In this document: positions 26,883-41,140 of the stretch, in pieces
Numbering within the stretch: position 1 is the first letter of the stretch
Layout of the letters: each line of letters starts with the position of its first letter
Assembly (NCBI RefSeq): GCF_050948215.1
Contig: NW_027488722.1
Coordinates: 1 to 64,000 of the forward strand
Source of the DNA: Halictus rubicundus
Lineage: Eukaryota > Arthropoda > Insecta > Hymenoptera > Halictidae
Direction: 5' to 3'
DNA length: 64,000 bases
Notes under the pieces: model-generated
What the model was told of the DNA's origin: nothing
Database searches by the model: none
The model's input: the letters and a program-made list of their open reading frames with translations, nothing else
Made by a program: the position numbers and the translations under genes

Positions 26883-29800
26883 AGCCTCTATCCTATCCTA
26901 TCCTCTATCCTATCCTCAATCCTATCCTATCCTCTATCCTATCCTATCCTCTATCTTATCCTCTCCTCTATCCTATACTTCCTCTACCTTATCCTATCCT
27001 CTATCCTATCCTATCCTCTATCCTATCCTTTCCTCAATCCTATTATATCCTCTATCCTATCCTATCCTCTATCCTATGCTATCCTCTATCCTATCCTCTC
27101 CTCAATCCTATTATATCCTCTATCCTATCCTATTCTCTATCCTATCCTATCCTCTACCCTATCCTATGCTCTATCCTATCCTATCCTCTATCCTATATTA
27201 TCCTCTATCCTATCCTATCCTGTATCCTATCCTATCCTCTATCCTATCCTATCCTCTATCCAATCCTATCCTCTATCCTATGCTATCCTCTATCCTATCC
27301 TTTCCTCAATCCTATTATATCCTCTATCCTATCCTATTCTCTATCCTATCCTATCCTCTACCCTATCCTATCCTCTATCCTATATTATCCTCTATCCTAT
27401 CCTATCCTGTATCCTATCCTATCCTCTATCCTATCCTATCCTCTATCCAATCCTATCCTCTATCCTATCCTATACTCTATCCTATCCTATCCTCTATCCT
27501 ATCCTATCCTATCCTTTATCCAATCCTATCCTCTATCCTATCCTATCCTCTATCCTATCCTCTATCCAATCCTATCCTCTATCCTATCCTATCCTCTATC
27601 CTATCCTCTATCCTATCCTCTATCCTATCCTCTATCCTATCCTATCCTCTATCCTATCCTATCCTATCCTTTATCCTATCCTATCCTCTAGCCTATCCTA
27701 TCCTCTATCCTATCCTACCCTCTTTCCTATCCTATCCTCTGTCCTATCCTATCCTCTATCCTATCCTATCCTCTATCCTATCCTATCCTCTATCCTATCC
27801 TTTCCTCTATCCTATCCTATCCTCTATCCTATCCTATCCTCTATCCTATCCTATCCTCTATCCTATCCTATCCTCTATCCTATCCTTTCCTCAATCCTAT
27901 TATATCCTCTATCCTATCCTATCCTCTATCCTATCCTATCCTCTATCCTATCCTATCCTCTATATTATCCTATCCTCTATAATATCCTATCCTCTATCCT
28001 ATAATATCATCTAACCTATCCTATCCTCTATCCTATCCTATCCTCTATCGTCTCCTGTCCTCTATCCTATCCAATCACCTATCCTATCCCCTATTGTCTC
28101 CTATCGTCTATCCTATCCATTCCCCTATCCTATCCTCTATCCTATCCTATCCTGTATCCTATCCTATCCTCTATCCTATCCTATCCTCTATCCAATCCTA
28201 TCCTCTATCCTATCCTATACTCTATCCTATCCTATCCTCTATCCTATCCTATCCTATCCTTTATCCTATCCTATCCTCTATCCTATCCTGTATCCTATCC
28301 TACCCTCTTTCCTATCCTATCCTCTGTCCTATCCTATCCTCTATCCTATCCTATCCTCTATCCTATCCTATCCTGTATCCTATCCTTTCCTCTATCCTAT
28401 CCTATCCTGTATCCTATCCTATCCTCTATCCTATCCTATCCTCTATCCCATCCTATCCTATCCTTTTTCTTATCCTATCCTCTATCCTATCCTATCCTCT
28501 ATCCTATCCAATTACCTATCCTATCCTCTATCCTATCCTTTCCTCTATCCTATCCTATCCTCTATCCTATCCTATCCTCTATCCGATCCTCTATCCTATC
28601 CTATCCTCTATCCTATCCTCTATCCTATCCTATCCTATCCTCTATCCTATCCTATCCTCTATCTTATCCTCTCCTCTATCCTATACTTCCTCTACCTTAT
28701 CCTATCCTCTATCCTATCCTATCCTCTATCCTATCCTATCCTTTATCCCATCCTATCCTCTATCCTGTTCTATCCTCTATCCTATTCTATCCTCTATCCT
28801 ATCCTATCCTCTATCCTATCCTCTATCCTATCCTCTATCCAATCCTATCCTCTATCCTATCCTATCCTCTATCCTATCCTACCCTCTTTCCTATCCTATC
28901 CTCTGTCCTATCCTATCCTCTATCCTATCCTATCCTCTATCCTATCCTGTATCCTATCCTTTCCTCTATCCTATCCTATCCTGTATCCTATCCTATCCTC
29001 TATCCTATCCTATCCTCTATCCCATCCTATCCTATCCTTTTTCTTATCCTATCCTCTATCCTATCCTATCCTCTATCCTATCCAATTACCTATCCTATCC
29101 TCTATCCTATCCTTTCCTCTATCCTATCCTATCCTCTATCCTATCCTATCCTCTATCCGATCCTCTATCCTATCCTATCCTCTATCCTATCCTCTATCCT
29201 ATCCTATCATATCCTCTATCCTATCCTATCCTCTATCCTATCCTATCCTCTATCCTATCCTATCCTCTATCCTATCCTCTATCCTATCCTCTATCCTATC
29301 CTCTATCCTATCCTCTATCCTATCCTCTATCCTATCCTATCCTCTATCCTATCCTCAATCCTATCCTATCCTCTATTCTATCCTATCCTCTATCCTATCC
29401 TTTCCTCTATCCTATCCTATCCTCTATCCTATCCTATCCTCTATCCTATCCTATCCTCTATCCTATCCTTTCCTCTATCCAATCCTATCCTCTATCCTAT
29501 CCTATCCTCTATCCTATCCTATCCTCTATCCTATCCTATCCTCTATATTATCCTATCCTCTATAATATCCTATCCTCTATCCTATCCTATCCTCTATCCT
29601 ATAATATCATCTAACCTATCCTATCCTCTATCCTATCCTATCCTCTATCGTCTCCTGTCCTCTATCCTATCCAATCACCTATCCTATCCCCTATTGTCTC
29701 CTATGGTCTATCCTATCCATTCCCCTATCCTATCCTCTATCTTATCCTATCCTCTATCCTATAATATCATCTAGCCTATCCTATTATCTATCCTATAATA

Positions 29801-30445
29801 TCATCTATCCAATCCTATCCTCTATCCGATCCTCTATCCAATCCTATCCTCTACCCTATCCTATCCTCTATCCTACTCTATCCTCTATCCTACTCTATCC
29901 TCTATCCTATCCTATCCTCTATCCTATCCTATCCTCTATCCGATCCTCTATCCTATCCTCTATCGTATCCTATCCTATCCTCTATCATATCCTATCCTCT
30001 ATCCTATCCTATCCTCTATCCTATCCTAGCCTCTATCCTATCCTATCCTATATCCTATCCTCAATCCTATCCTATCCTCTATCCTATCCTATCCTCTATC
30101 TTATCCTCTCCTCTATCCTATACTTCCTCTACCTTATCCTATCCTCTATCCTATCCTATCCTCTATCCTATCCTTTCCTCAATCCTATTATATCCTCTAT
30201 CCTATCCTATCCTCTATCCTATGCTATCCTCTATCCTATCCTCTCCTCAATCCTATTATATCCTCTATCCTATCCTATTCTCTATCCTATCCTATCCTCT
30301 ACCCTATCCTATGCTCTATCCTATCCTATCCTCTATCCTATATTATCCTCTATCCTATCCTATCCTGTATCCTATCCTATCCTCTATCCTATCCTATCCT
30401 CTATCCAATCCTATCCTCTATCCTATGCTATCCTCTATCCTATCC
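26883..30445 (+). repeat. 6.24-kb-offset duplicated segment, right copy
   Basis: Partner of 20,641-24,180. It includes the rare CCTATATCC near 30,050 that matches 23,784. It ends after the CTATGC at about 30,426, where the left copy continues with plain 17-mers and this copy with TTTCCTCAATCC. Confidence 0.93.
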
Positions 30446-33400
30446 TTTCCTCAATCCTATTATATCCTCTATCCTATCCTATTCTCTATCCTATCCTATC
30501 CTCTACCCTATCCTATCCTCTATCCTATATTATCCTCTATCCTATCCTATCCTGTATCCTATCCTATCCTCTATCCTATCCTATCCTCTATCCAATCCTA
30601 TCCTCTATCCTATCCTATACTCTATCCTATCCTATCCTCTATCCTATCCTATCCTATCCTTTATCCTATCCTATCCTCTATCCTATCCTCTATGCTATCC
30701 TCTATCCTATCCTACCCTCTTTCCTATCCTATCCTCTGTCCTATCCTATCCTCTATCCAATCCTATCCTCTATCCTATCCTATCCTCTATCCTATCCTCT
30801 ATCCAATCCTATCCTCTATCCTATCCTATCCTCTATCCTATCCTCTATCCTATCCTCTATCCTATCCTCTATCCTATCCTATCCTCTATCCTATCCTATC
30901 CTATCCTTTATCCTATCCTATCCTCTAGCCTATCCTATCCTCTATCCTATCCTACCCTCTTTCCTATCCTATCCTCTGTCCTATCCTATCCTCTATCCTA
31001 TCCTATCCTCTATCCTATCCTATCCTCTATCCTATCCTTTCCTCTATCCTATCCTATCCTCTATCCTATCCTATCCTCTATCCTATCCTATCCTCTATCC
31101 TATCCTATCCTCTATCCTATCCTTTCCTCAATCCTATTATATCCTCTATCCTATCCTATCCTCTATCCTATCCTATCCTCTATCCTATCCTATCCTCTAT
31201 ATTATCCTATCCTCTATAATATCCTATCCTCTATCCTATAATATCATCTAACCTATCCTATCCTCTATCCTATCCTATCCTCTATCGTCTCCTGTCCTCT
31301 ATCCTATCCAATCACCTATCCTATCCCCTATTGTCTCCTATCGTCTATCCTATCCATTCCCCTATCCTATCCTCTATCCTATCCTATCCTGTATCCTATC
31401 CTATCCTCTATCCTATCCTATCCTCTATCCAATCCTATCCTCTATCCTATCCTATACTCTATCCTATCCTATCCTCTATCCTATCCTATCCTATCCTTTA
31501 TCCTATCCTATCCTCTATCCTATCCTCTATCCTATCCTACCCTCTTTCCTATCCTATCCTCTGTCCTATCCTATCCTCTATCCTATCCTATCCTCTATCC
31601 TATCCTATCCTGTATCCTATCCTTTCCTCTATCCTATCCTATCCTGTATCCTATCCTATCCTCTATCCTATCCTATCCTCTATCCCATCCTATCCTATCC
31701 TTTTTCTTATCCTATCCTCTATCCTATCCTATCCTCTATCCTATCCAATTACCTATCCTATCCTCTATCCTATCCTTTCCTCTATCCTATCCTATCCTCT
31801 ATCCTATCCTATCCTCTATCCGATCCTCTATCCTATCCTATCCTCTATCCTATCCTCTATCCTATCCTATCCTATCCTCTATCCTATCCTATCCTCTATC
31901 CTATCCTATCCTCTATCCTATCCTATCCTCTATCCTATCCTATCCTCTATCCTATCCTTTCCTCAATCCTATTATATCCTCTATCCTATCCTATCCTCTA
32001 TCCTATCCTATCCTCTATCCTATCCTATCCTCTATCCTATCCTATCCTCTATCCTATCCTATCCTCTATCCTATATTATCCTCTATCCTATCCCATCCTG
32101 TATCCTATCCTATACTCTATCCTATCCTATCCTCTATCCTATCCAATTACCTATCCTATCCTCTATCCTATCCTATCCTCTATCCTATCCTATCCTCTAT
32201 CCTATATTATCCTCTATCCTATCCTATCCTGTATCCTATCCTATCCTCTATCCTATCCTATCCTCTATCCAATCCTATCCTCTATCCTATCCTATCCTCT
32301 ATCCTCTATCCTATCCTATCCTCTATCCTATCCTATCCTCTATCCTATCCTATCCTCTATCCTATCCTCTATCCTATCCTCTATCCTATCCTCTATCCAA
32401 TCCTATCCTCTATCCTATCCTATCCTCTATCCTATCCTATCCTCTATCCTATCCTATCCTCTATCCTATCATATCCTCTATCCTATCATATCCTCTATCC
32501 TATATTATCCTCTATCCTATCCTATCCTGTATCCTATCCTATCCTCTATCCTATCCTATCCTCTATCCAATCCTATCCTCTATCCTATCCTATCCTCTAC
32601 CCTATCCTATCCTCTATCCTATCCTATCCTCTATCCGATCCTCTATCCTATCCTATCCTCTATCCGATCCTCTATCCTATCCTCTATCGTATCCTATCCT
32701 ATCCTCTATCATATCCTATCCTCTATCCGATTCTCTATCCTATCCTCTATCGAATCCTATCCTATCCTCCATCATATCCTATCCTCTATCCTATCCTATC
32801 CTCTATCCTATCCTTTCCTCTATCCTATCCTATCCTCTATCCTATCCTATCCTCAATCCTATCCTATCCTCTATCCTATCCTATCCTCTATCTTATCCTC
32901 TCCTCTATCCTATACTTCCTCTACCTTATCCTATCCTCTATCCTATCCTATCCTCTATCCTATCCTATCCTTTATCCCATCCTATCCTCTATCCTGTTCT
33001 ATCCTCTATCCTATTCTATCCTCTATCCTATCCTATCCTCTATCCTATCCTCTATCCTATCCTCTATCCAATCCTATCCTCTATCCTATCCTATCCTGTA
33101 TCCTATCCTTTCCTCTATCCTATCCTATCCTGTATCCTATCCTATCCTCTATCCTATCCTATCCTCTATCCCATCCTATCCTATCCTTTTTCTTATCCTA
33201 TCCTCTATCCTATCCTATCCTCTATCCTATCCAATTACCTATCCTATCCTCTATCCTATCCTTTCCTCTATCCTATCCTATCCTCTATCCTATCCTATCC
33301 TCTATCCGATCCTCTATCCTATCCTATCCTCTATCCTATCCTCTATCCTATCCTATCATATCCTCTATCCTATCCTATCCTCTATCCTATCCTATCCTCT

Positions 33401-33640
33401 ATCCTATCCTATCCTCTATCCTATCCTTTCCTCAATCCTATTATATCCTCTATCCTATCCTATCCTCTATCCTATCCTATCCTCTATCCTATCCTATCCT
33501 CTATCCTATCCTATCCTCTATCCTATATTATCCTCTATCCTATCCCATCCTGTATCCTATCCTATACTCTATCCTATCCTATCCTCTATCCTATCCAATT
33601 ACCTATCCTATCCTCTATCCTATCCTATCCTCTATCCTAT

Positions 33641-34987
33641 ATTATCCTCTATCCTATCCTATCCTGTATCCTATCCTATCCTCTATCCTATCCTATCCTC
33701 TATCCTATCCTATCCTCTATCCTATCCTATCCTCTATCCTATCCTATCCTCTATCCTATCCTTTCCTCAATCCTATTATATCCTCTATCCTATCCTATCC
33801 TCTATCCTATCCTATCCTCTATCCTATCCTATCCTCTATATTATCCTATCCTCTATAATATCCTATCCTCTATCCTATAATATCATCTAACCTATCCTAT
33901 CCGCTATCCTATCCTATCCTCTATCGTCTCCTGTCCTCTATCCTATCCAATCACCTATCCTATCCCCTATTGTCTCCTATCGTCTATCCTATCCATTCCC
34001 CTATCCTATCCTCTATCCTATCCTATCCTCTATCCTATACTTTCCTCTATCCAATCCTATCCTCTATCCTATCCTATCCTCTATCCTTTCCTATCCTCTA
34101 TCCTATCCTATCCTATCCTTTATCCTATCCTATCCTCTATCCTATCCTATCCTCTATCCTATCCTACCCTCTTTCCTATCCTATCCTCTGTCCTATCCTA
34201 TCCTCTATCCAATCCTATCCTCTATCCTATCCTATCCTCTATCCTATCCTCTATCCAATCCTATCCTCTATCCTATCCTATCCTCTATCCTATCCTCTAT
34301 CCTATCCTCTATCCTATCCTATCCTCTATCCTATCCTATCCTATCCTTTATCCTATCCTATCCTCTAGCCTATCCTATCCTCTATCCTATCCTACCCTCT
34401 TTCCTATCCTATCCTCTGTCCTATCCTATCCTCTATCCTATCCTATCCTCTATCCTATCCTATCCTCTATCCTATCCTTTCCTCTATCCTATCCTATCCT
34501 CTATCCTATCCTATCCTCTATCCTATCCTATCCTCTATCCTATCCTTTCCTCAATCCTATTATATCCTCTATCCTATCCTATCCTCTATCCTATCCTATC
34601 CTCTATCCTATCCTATCCTCTATATTATCCTATCCTCTATAATATCCTATCCTCTATCCTATCCTATCCTCTATCCTATAATATCATCTAACCTATCCTA
34701 TCCTCTATCCTATCCTATCCTCTATCGTCTCCTGTCCTCTATCCTATCCAATCACCTATCCTATCCCCTATTGTCTCCTATCGTCTATCCTATCCTCTAT
34801 CCTATCCTATCCTCTATCCAATCCTATCCTCTATCCTATGCTATCCTCTATCCTATCCTTTCCTCAATCCTATTATATCCTCTATCCTATCCTATTCTCT
34901 ATCCTATCCTATCCTCTACCCTATCCTATCCTCTATCCTATATTATCCTCTATCCTATCCTATCCTGTATCCTATCCTATCCTCTAT
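33641..34987 (+). repeat. 15,127-bp-offset duplicated segment, right copy
   Basis: Partner of 18,514-19,860, with ATTATCC 33,641, CCGC 33,901, TTG 33,970 and 34,771, and CTAGCC 34,365. Past about 34,987 the left copy has lost one 17-mer and one further base, so the constant offset ends there. Confidence 0.93.
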
Positions 34988-37900
34988 CCTATCCTATCCT
35001 CTATCCAATCCTATCCTCTATCCTATCCTATACTCTATCCTATCCTATCCTCTATCCTATCCTATCCTATCCTTTATCCTATCCTATCCTCTATCCTATC
35101 CTCTATCCTATCCTACCCTCTTTCCTATCCTATCCTCTGTCCTATCCTATCCTCTATCCTATCCTATCCTCCATCCTATCCTATCCTGTATCCTATCCTT
35201 TCCTCTATCCTATCCTATCCTGTATCCTATCCTATCCTGTATCCTATCCTATCCTGTATCCTATCCTATCCTCTATCCTATCCTATCCTCTATCCCATCC
35301 TATCCTATCCTTTTTCTTATCCTATCCTCTATCCTATCCTATCCTCTATCCTATCCAATTACCTATCCTATCCTCTATCCTATCCTTTCCTCTATCCTAT
35401 CCTATCCTCTATCCTATCCTATCCTCTATCCGATCCTCTATCCTATCCTATCCTCTATCCTATCCTCTATCCTATCCTATCCTATCCTCTATCCTATCCT
35501 ATCCTCTATCCTATCCTATCCTCTATCCTATCCTATCCTCTATCCTATCCTTTCCTCAATCCTATTATATCCTCTATCCTATCCTATCCTCTATCCTATC
35601 CTATCCTCTATCCTATCCTATCCTCTATCCTATCCTATCCTCTATCCTATCCTATCCTCTATCCTATATTATCCTCTATCCTATCCCATCCTGTATCCTA
35701 TCCTATACTCTATCCTATCCTATCCTCTATCCTATCCAATTACCTATCCTATCCTCTATCCTATCCTATCCTCTATCCTATCCTATCCTCTATCCTATCC
35801 TATCCTCTATCCTATATTATCCTCTATCCTATCCTATCCTGTATCCTATCCTATCCTCTATCCTATCCTATCCTCTATCCAATCCTATCCTCTATCCTAT
35901 CCTATCCTCTATCCTCTATCCTATCCTATCCTCTATCCTATCCTATCATCTATCCTATCCTATCCTCTATCCTATCCTCTATCCTATCCTCTATCCAATC
36001 CTATCCTCTATCCTATCCTATCCTCTATCCTATCCTATCCTCTATCCTATCCTATCCTCTATCCTATCCTATCCTCTATCCTATCCTATCCTCTATCCTA
36101 TATTATCCTCTATCCTATCCTATCCTGTATCCTATCCTATCCTCTATCCTATCCTATCCTCTATCCAATCCTATCCTCTATCCTATCCTATCCTCTACCC
36201 TATCCTATCCTCTATCCTATCCTATCCTATCCTCTATCCTATCCTATCCTCTATCCGATCCTCTATCCTATCCTATCCTCTATCCGATCCTCTATCCTAT
36301 CCTCTATCGTATCCTATCCTATCCTCTATCATATCCTATCCTCTATCCGATTCTCTATCCTATCCTCTATCGTATCCTATCCTATCCTCTATCGTCTCCT
36401 GTCCTCTATCCTATCCAATCATCTATCCTATCCCCTATTGTCTCCTATCGTCTATCCTATCCTCTATCCTATCCTATCCTCTATCCAATCCTATCCTCTA
36501 TCCTATGCTATCCTCTATCCTATCCTTTCCTCAATCCTATTATATCCTCTATCCTATCCTATTCTCTATCCTATCCTATCCTCTACCCTATCCTATCCTC
36601 TATCCTATATTATCCTCTATCCTATCCTATCCTGTATCCTATCCTATCCTCTATCCTATCCTATCCTCTATCCAATCCTATCCTCTATCCTATCCTATAC
36701 TCTATCCTATCCTATCCTCTATCCTATCCTATCCTATCCTTTATCCTATCCTATCCTCTATCCTATCCTCTATCCTATCCTACCCTCTTTCCTATCCTAT
36801 CCTCTGTCCTATCCTATCCTCTATCCTATCCTATCCTCTATCCTATCCTATCCTGTATCCTATCCTTTCCTCTATCCTATCCTATCCTGTATCCTATCCT
36901 ATCCTCTATCCTATCCTATCCTCTATCCCATCCTATCCTATCCTTTTTCTTATCCTATCCTCTATCCTATCCTATCCTCTATCCTATCCAATTACCTATC
37001 CTATCCTCTATCCTATCCTTTCCTCTATCCTATCCTATCCTCTATCCTATCCTATCCTCTATCCGATCCTCTATCCTATCCTATCCTCTATCCTATCCTC
37101 TATCCTATCCTATCCTATCCTCTATCCTATCCTATCCTCTATCCTATCCTATCCTCTATCCTATCCTATCCTCTATCCTATCCTTTCCTCAATCCTATTA
37201 TATCCTCTATCCTATCCTATCCTCTATCCTATCCTATCCTCTATCCTATCCTATCCTCTATCCTATATTATCCACTATCCTATCCCATCCTGTATCCTAT
37301 CCTATACTCTATCCTATCCTATCCTCTATCCTATCCAATTACCTATCCTATCCTCTATCCTATCCTATCCTCTATCCTATCCTATCCTCTATCCTATATT
37401 ATCCTCTATCCTATCCTATCCTGTATCCTATCCTATCCTCTATCCTATCCTATCCTCTATCCAATCCTATCCTCTATCCTATCCTATCCTCTATCCTCTA
37501 TCCTATCCTATCCTCTATCCTATCCTATCCTCTATCCTATCCTATCCTCTATCCTATCCTCTATCCTATCCTCTATCCAATCCTATCCTCTATCCTATCC
37601 TATCCTCTATCCTATCCTATCCTCTATCCTATCCTATCCTCTATCCTATCCTATCCTCTATCCAATCCTATCCTCTATCCTATCCTATCCTCTATCCTCT
37701 ATCCTATCCTATCCTCTATCCTATCCTATCCTCTATCCTATCCTATCCTCTATCCTATCCTCTATCCTATCCTCTATCCAATCCTATCCTCTATCCTATC
37801 CTATCCTCTATCCTATCCTATCCTCTATCCTATCCTATCCTCTATCCTATCCTATCCTCTATCCTATCCTATCCTCTATCCTATCCTATCCTCTATCCTA

Positions 37901-40900
37901 TATTATCCTCTATCCTATCCTATCCTGTATCCTATCCTATCCTCTATCCTATCCTATCCTCTATCCAATCCTATCCTCTATCCTATCCTATCCTCTACCC
38001 TATCCTATCCTCTATCCTATCCTATCCTATCCTCTATCCTATCCTATCCTCTATCCGATCCTCTATCCTATCCTATCCTCTATCCGATCCTCTATCCTAT
38101 CCTCTATCGTATCCTATCCTATCCTCTATCATATCCTATCCTCTATCCGATTCTCTATCCTATCCTCTATCGTATCCTATCCTATCCTCTATCATATCCT
38201 ATCCTCTATCCTATGCTATCCTCTATCCTATCCTCTATCCTATCCTATCCTCTATCCTATCCTATCCTCTATCCTATCCTATCCTCAATCCTATCCTATC
38301 CTCTATCTTATCCTCTCCTCTATCCTATACTTCCTCTACCTTATCCTATCCTCTATCCTATCCTATCCTCTATCCTATCCTATCCTTTATCCCATCCTAT
38401 CCTCTATCCTGTTCTATCCTCTATCCTATTCTATCCTCTATCCTATCCTATCCTCTATCCTATCCTCTATCCTATCCTCTATCCAATCCTATCCTCTATC
38501 CTATCCTATCCTCTATCCTATCCTACCCTCTTTCCTATCCTATCCTCTGTCCTATCCTATCCTCTATCCTATCCTATCCTCTATCCTATCCTGTATCCTA
38601 TCCTTTCCTCTATCCTATCCTATCCTGTATCCTATCCTATCCTCTATCCTAAATATCCTCTATCCCATCCTATCCTATCCTTTTTCTTATCCTATCCTCT
38701 ATCCTATCCTATCCTCTATCCTATCCAATTACCTATCCTATCCTCTATCCTATCCTTTCCTCTATCCTATCCTATCCTCTATCCTATCCTATCCTCTATC
38801 CGATCCTCTATCCTATCCTATCCTCTATCTTATCCTCTATCCTATCCTATCATATCCTCTATCCTATCCTATCCTCTATCCTATCCTATCCTCTATCCTA
38901 TCCTATCCTCTATCCTATCCTATCCTCTATCCTATCCTTTCCTCAATCCTATTATATCCTCTATCCTATCCTATCCTCTATCCTATCCTATCCTCTATCC
39001 TATCCTATCCTCTATCCTATCCTATCCTCTATCCTATATTATCCTCTATCCTATCCCATCCTGTATCCTATCCTATACTCTATCCTATCCTATCCTCTAT
39101 CCTATCCAATTACCTATCCTATCCTCTATCCTATCCTATCCTCTATCCTATCCTATCCTCTATCCTATATTATCCTCTATCCTATCCTATCCTCTATCCT
39201 CTATCCTATCCTATCCTCTATCCTATCCTATCCTCTATCCTATCCTATCCTCTATCCTATCCTCTATCCTATCCTCTATCCAATCCTATCCTCTATCCTA
39301 TCCTATCCTCTATCCTATCCTATCCTCTATCCTATCCTATCCTCTATCCTATCCTATCCTCTATCCTATCCTATCCTCTATCCTATCCTATCCTCTATCC
39401 TATCCTATCCTCTATCCTATCCTATCCTCTATCCTATATTATCCTCTATCCTATCCTATCCTGTATCCTATCCTATCCTCTATCCTATCCTATCCTCTAT
39501 CCAATCCTATCCTCTATCCTATCCTATCCTCTACCCTATCCTATCCTCTATCCTATCATATCCTATCCTCTATCCTATCCTATCCTCTATCCTATCCTCT
39601 ATCCTATCCTATCCTCTATCCTATCCTATCCTCTATCCTATCCTCTATCCTATCCTCTATCCAATCCTATCCTCTATCCTATCCTATCCTCTATCCTATC
39701 CTATCCTCTATCCTATCCTATCCTCTATCCTATCCTATCCTCTATCCTATCCTATCCTATCCTTTATTCTATCCTATCCTCTATCCCATCCTATCCTCTA
39801 TCCTATCATACCCTCTTTCCTATCGTATCCTCTATCCTATCCTATCCTCTATCCTATCCTATCCTCTATCCTATCCTATCCTCTATCCTATCCTATCCTC
39901 TATCCTATCCTATCCTCTATCCTATACTTTCCTCTATCCAATCCTATCCTCTATCCTATCCTATCCTCTATCCTTTCCTATCCTCTATCCTATCCTATCC
40001 TATCCTATCCTTTATCCTATCCTATCCTCTATCCTATCCTATCCTCTATCCTATCCTACCCTCTTTCCTATCCTATCCTCTGTCCTATCCTATCCTCTAT
40101 CCAATCCTATCCTCTATCCTATCCTATCCTCTATCCTATCCTCTATCCAATCCTATCCTCTATCCTATCCTATCCTCTATCCTATCCTCTATCCTATCCT
40201 ATCCTCTATCCTATCCTATCCTCTATCCTATCCTATCCTATCCTCTACCCTATCCTATCCTCTATCCTACTCTATCCTCTATCCTACTCTATCCTCTATC
40301 CTATCCTATCCTCTATCCTATCCTATCCTCTATCCGATCCTCTATCCTATCCTATCCTCTATCCGATCCTCTATCCTATCCTCTATCATATCCTATCCTC
40401 TATCCTATCCTATCCTCTATCCTATCCTATCCTCAATCCTATCCTATCCTCTATCCTATCCTATCCTCTATCTTATCCTCTCCTCTATCCTATACTTCCT
40501 CTACCTTATCCTATCCTCTATCCTATCCTATCCTCTATCCTATCCTATCCTTTATCCCATCCTATCCTCTATCCTGTCCTATCCTCTATCCTATTCTATC
40601 CTCTATCCTATCCTATCCTCTATCCTATCCTATCCTCTATCCTATCCTATACTCTATCATATCCTATCCTCTATCCTATCCTATCCTCTTTCCTATCCTA
40701 TCCTCTATCCTATCCTATCCTCTATCCTATCCTTTTCTCAATCCTATTATATCCTCTATCCAATCCTATCCTCTATCCTATCCTATCCTCTATCCTATCC
40801 TCTATCCTATCCTCTATCCTATCCTCTATCCTATCCTTTATCCAATCCTATCCTCTATCCTATCCTTTATCCAATCCTATCCTCTATCCTATCCTATCCT

Positions 40901-41140
40901 CTATCCTATCCTATCCTCTATCCTGTCCTACCCTCTTTCCAATCCTATCCTCTGTCCTATCCTATCCTCTATCCTATCCTATCCTCTATCCTATCCTATC
41001 CTCTATCCTATGCTATCCTCTATCCTATCCTATCCTATCCTCTATCCTATCCTATCCTATCCTTTATTCTATCCTATCCTCTATCCCATCCTATCCTCTA
41101 TCCTATCATACCCTCTTTCCTATCGTATCCTCTATCCTAA
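34838..41140 (+). other. Longest spurious open frame (about 2,100 codons), not a gene
   Basis: This is the longest of many overlapping + strand open frames, which are open in all three frames at once. The 17-mer contains no TAA, TAG or TGA in any frame and 17 is not a multiple of 3. Reading therefore cycles through all frames and gives a 17-residue period (ILSYPLSYPILYPILSS). Frames end only at rare variants such as CTAACC, CTAGCC, TATAACC or TTAGATCC. The predicted chain is nearly all Ser, Tyr, Pro, Leu and Ile, with no domain. Many frames begin at TTG or at incidental ATG variants. Whole-module length changes between duplicates leave the frame open because every frame is open, so openness carries no sign of selection. 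Confidence 0.95.

Noticed and set aside
13938..29710. CTATGGTC as the edge of an inverted segment, because it contains GG
   Set aside because: It is a single C-to-G change within CTATCGTC, flanked on both sides by normal + orientation modules, in four related copies.
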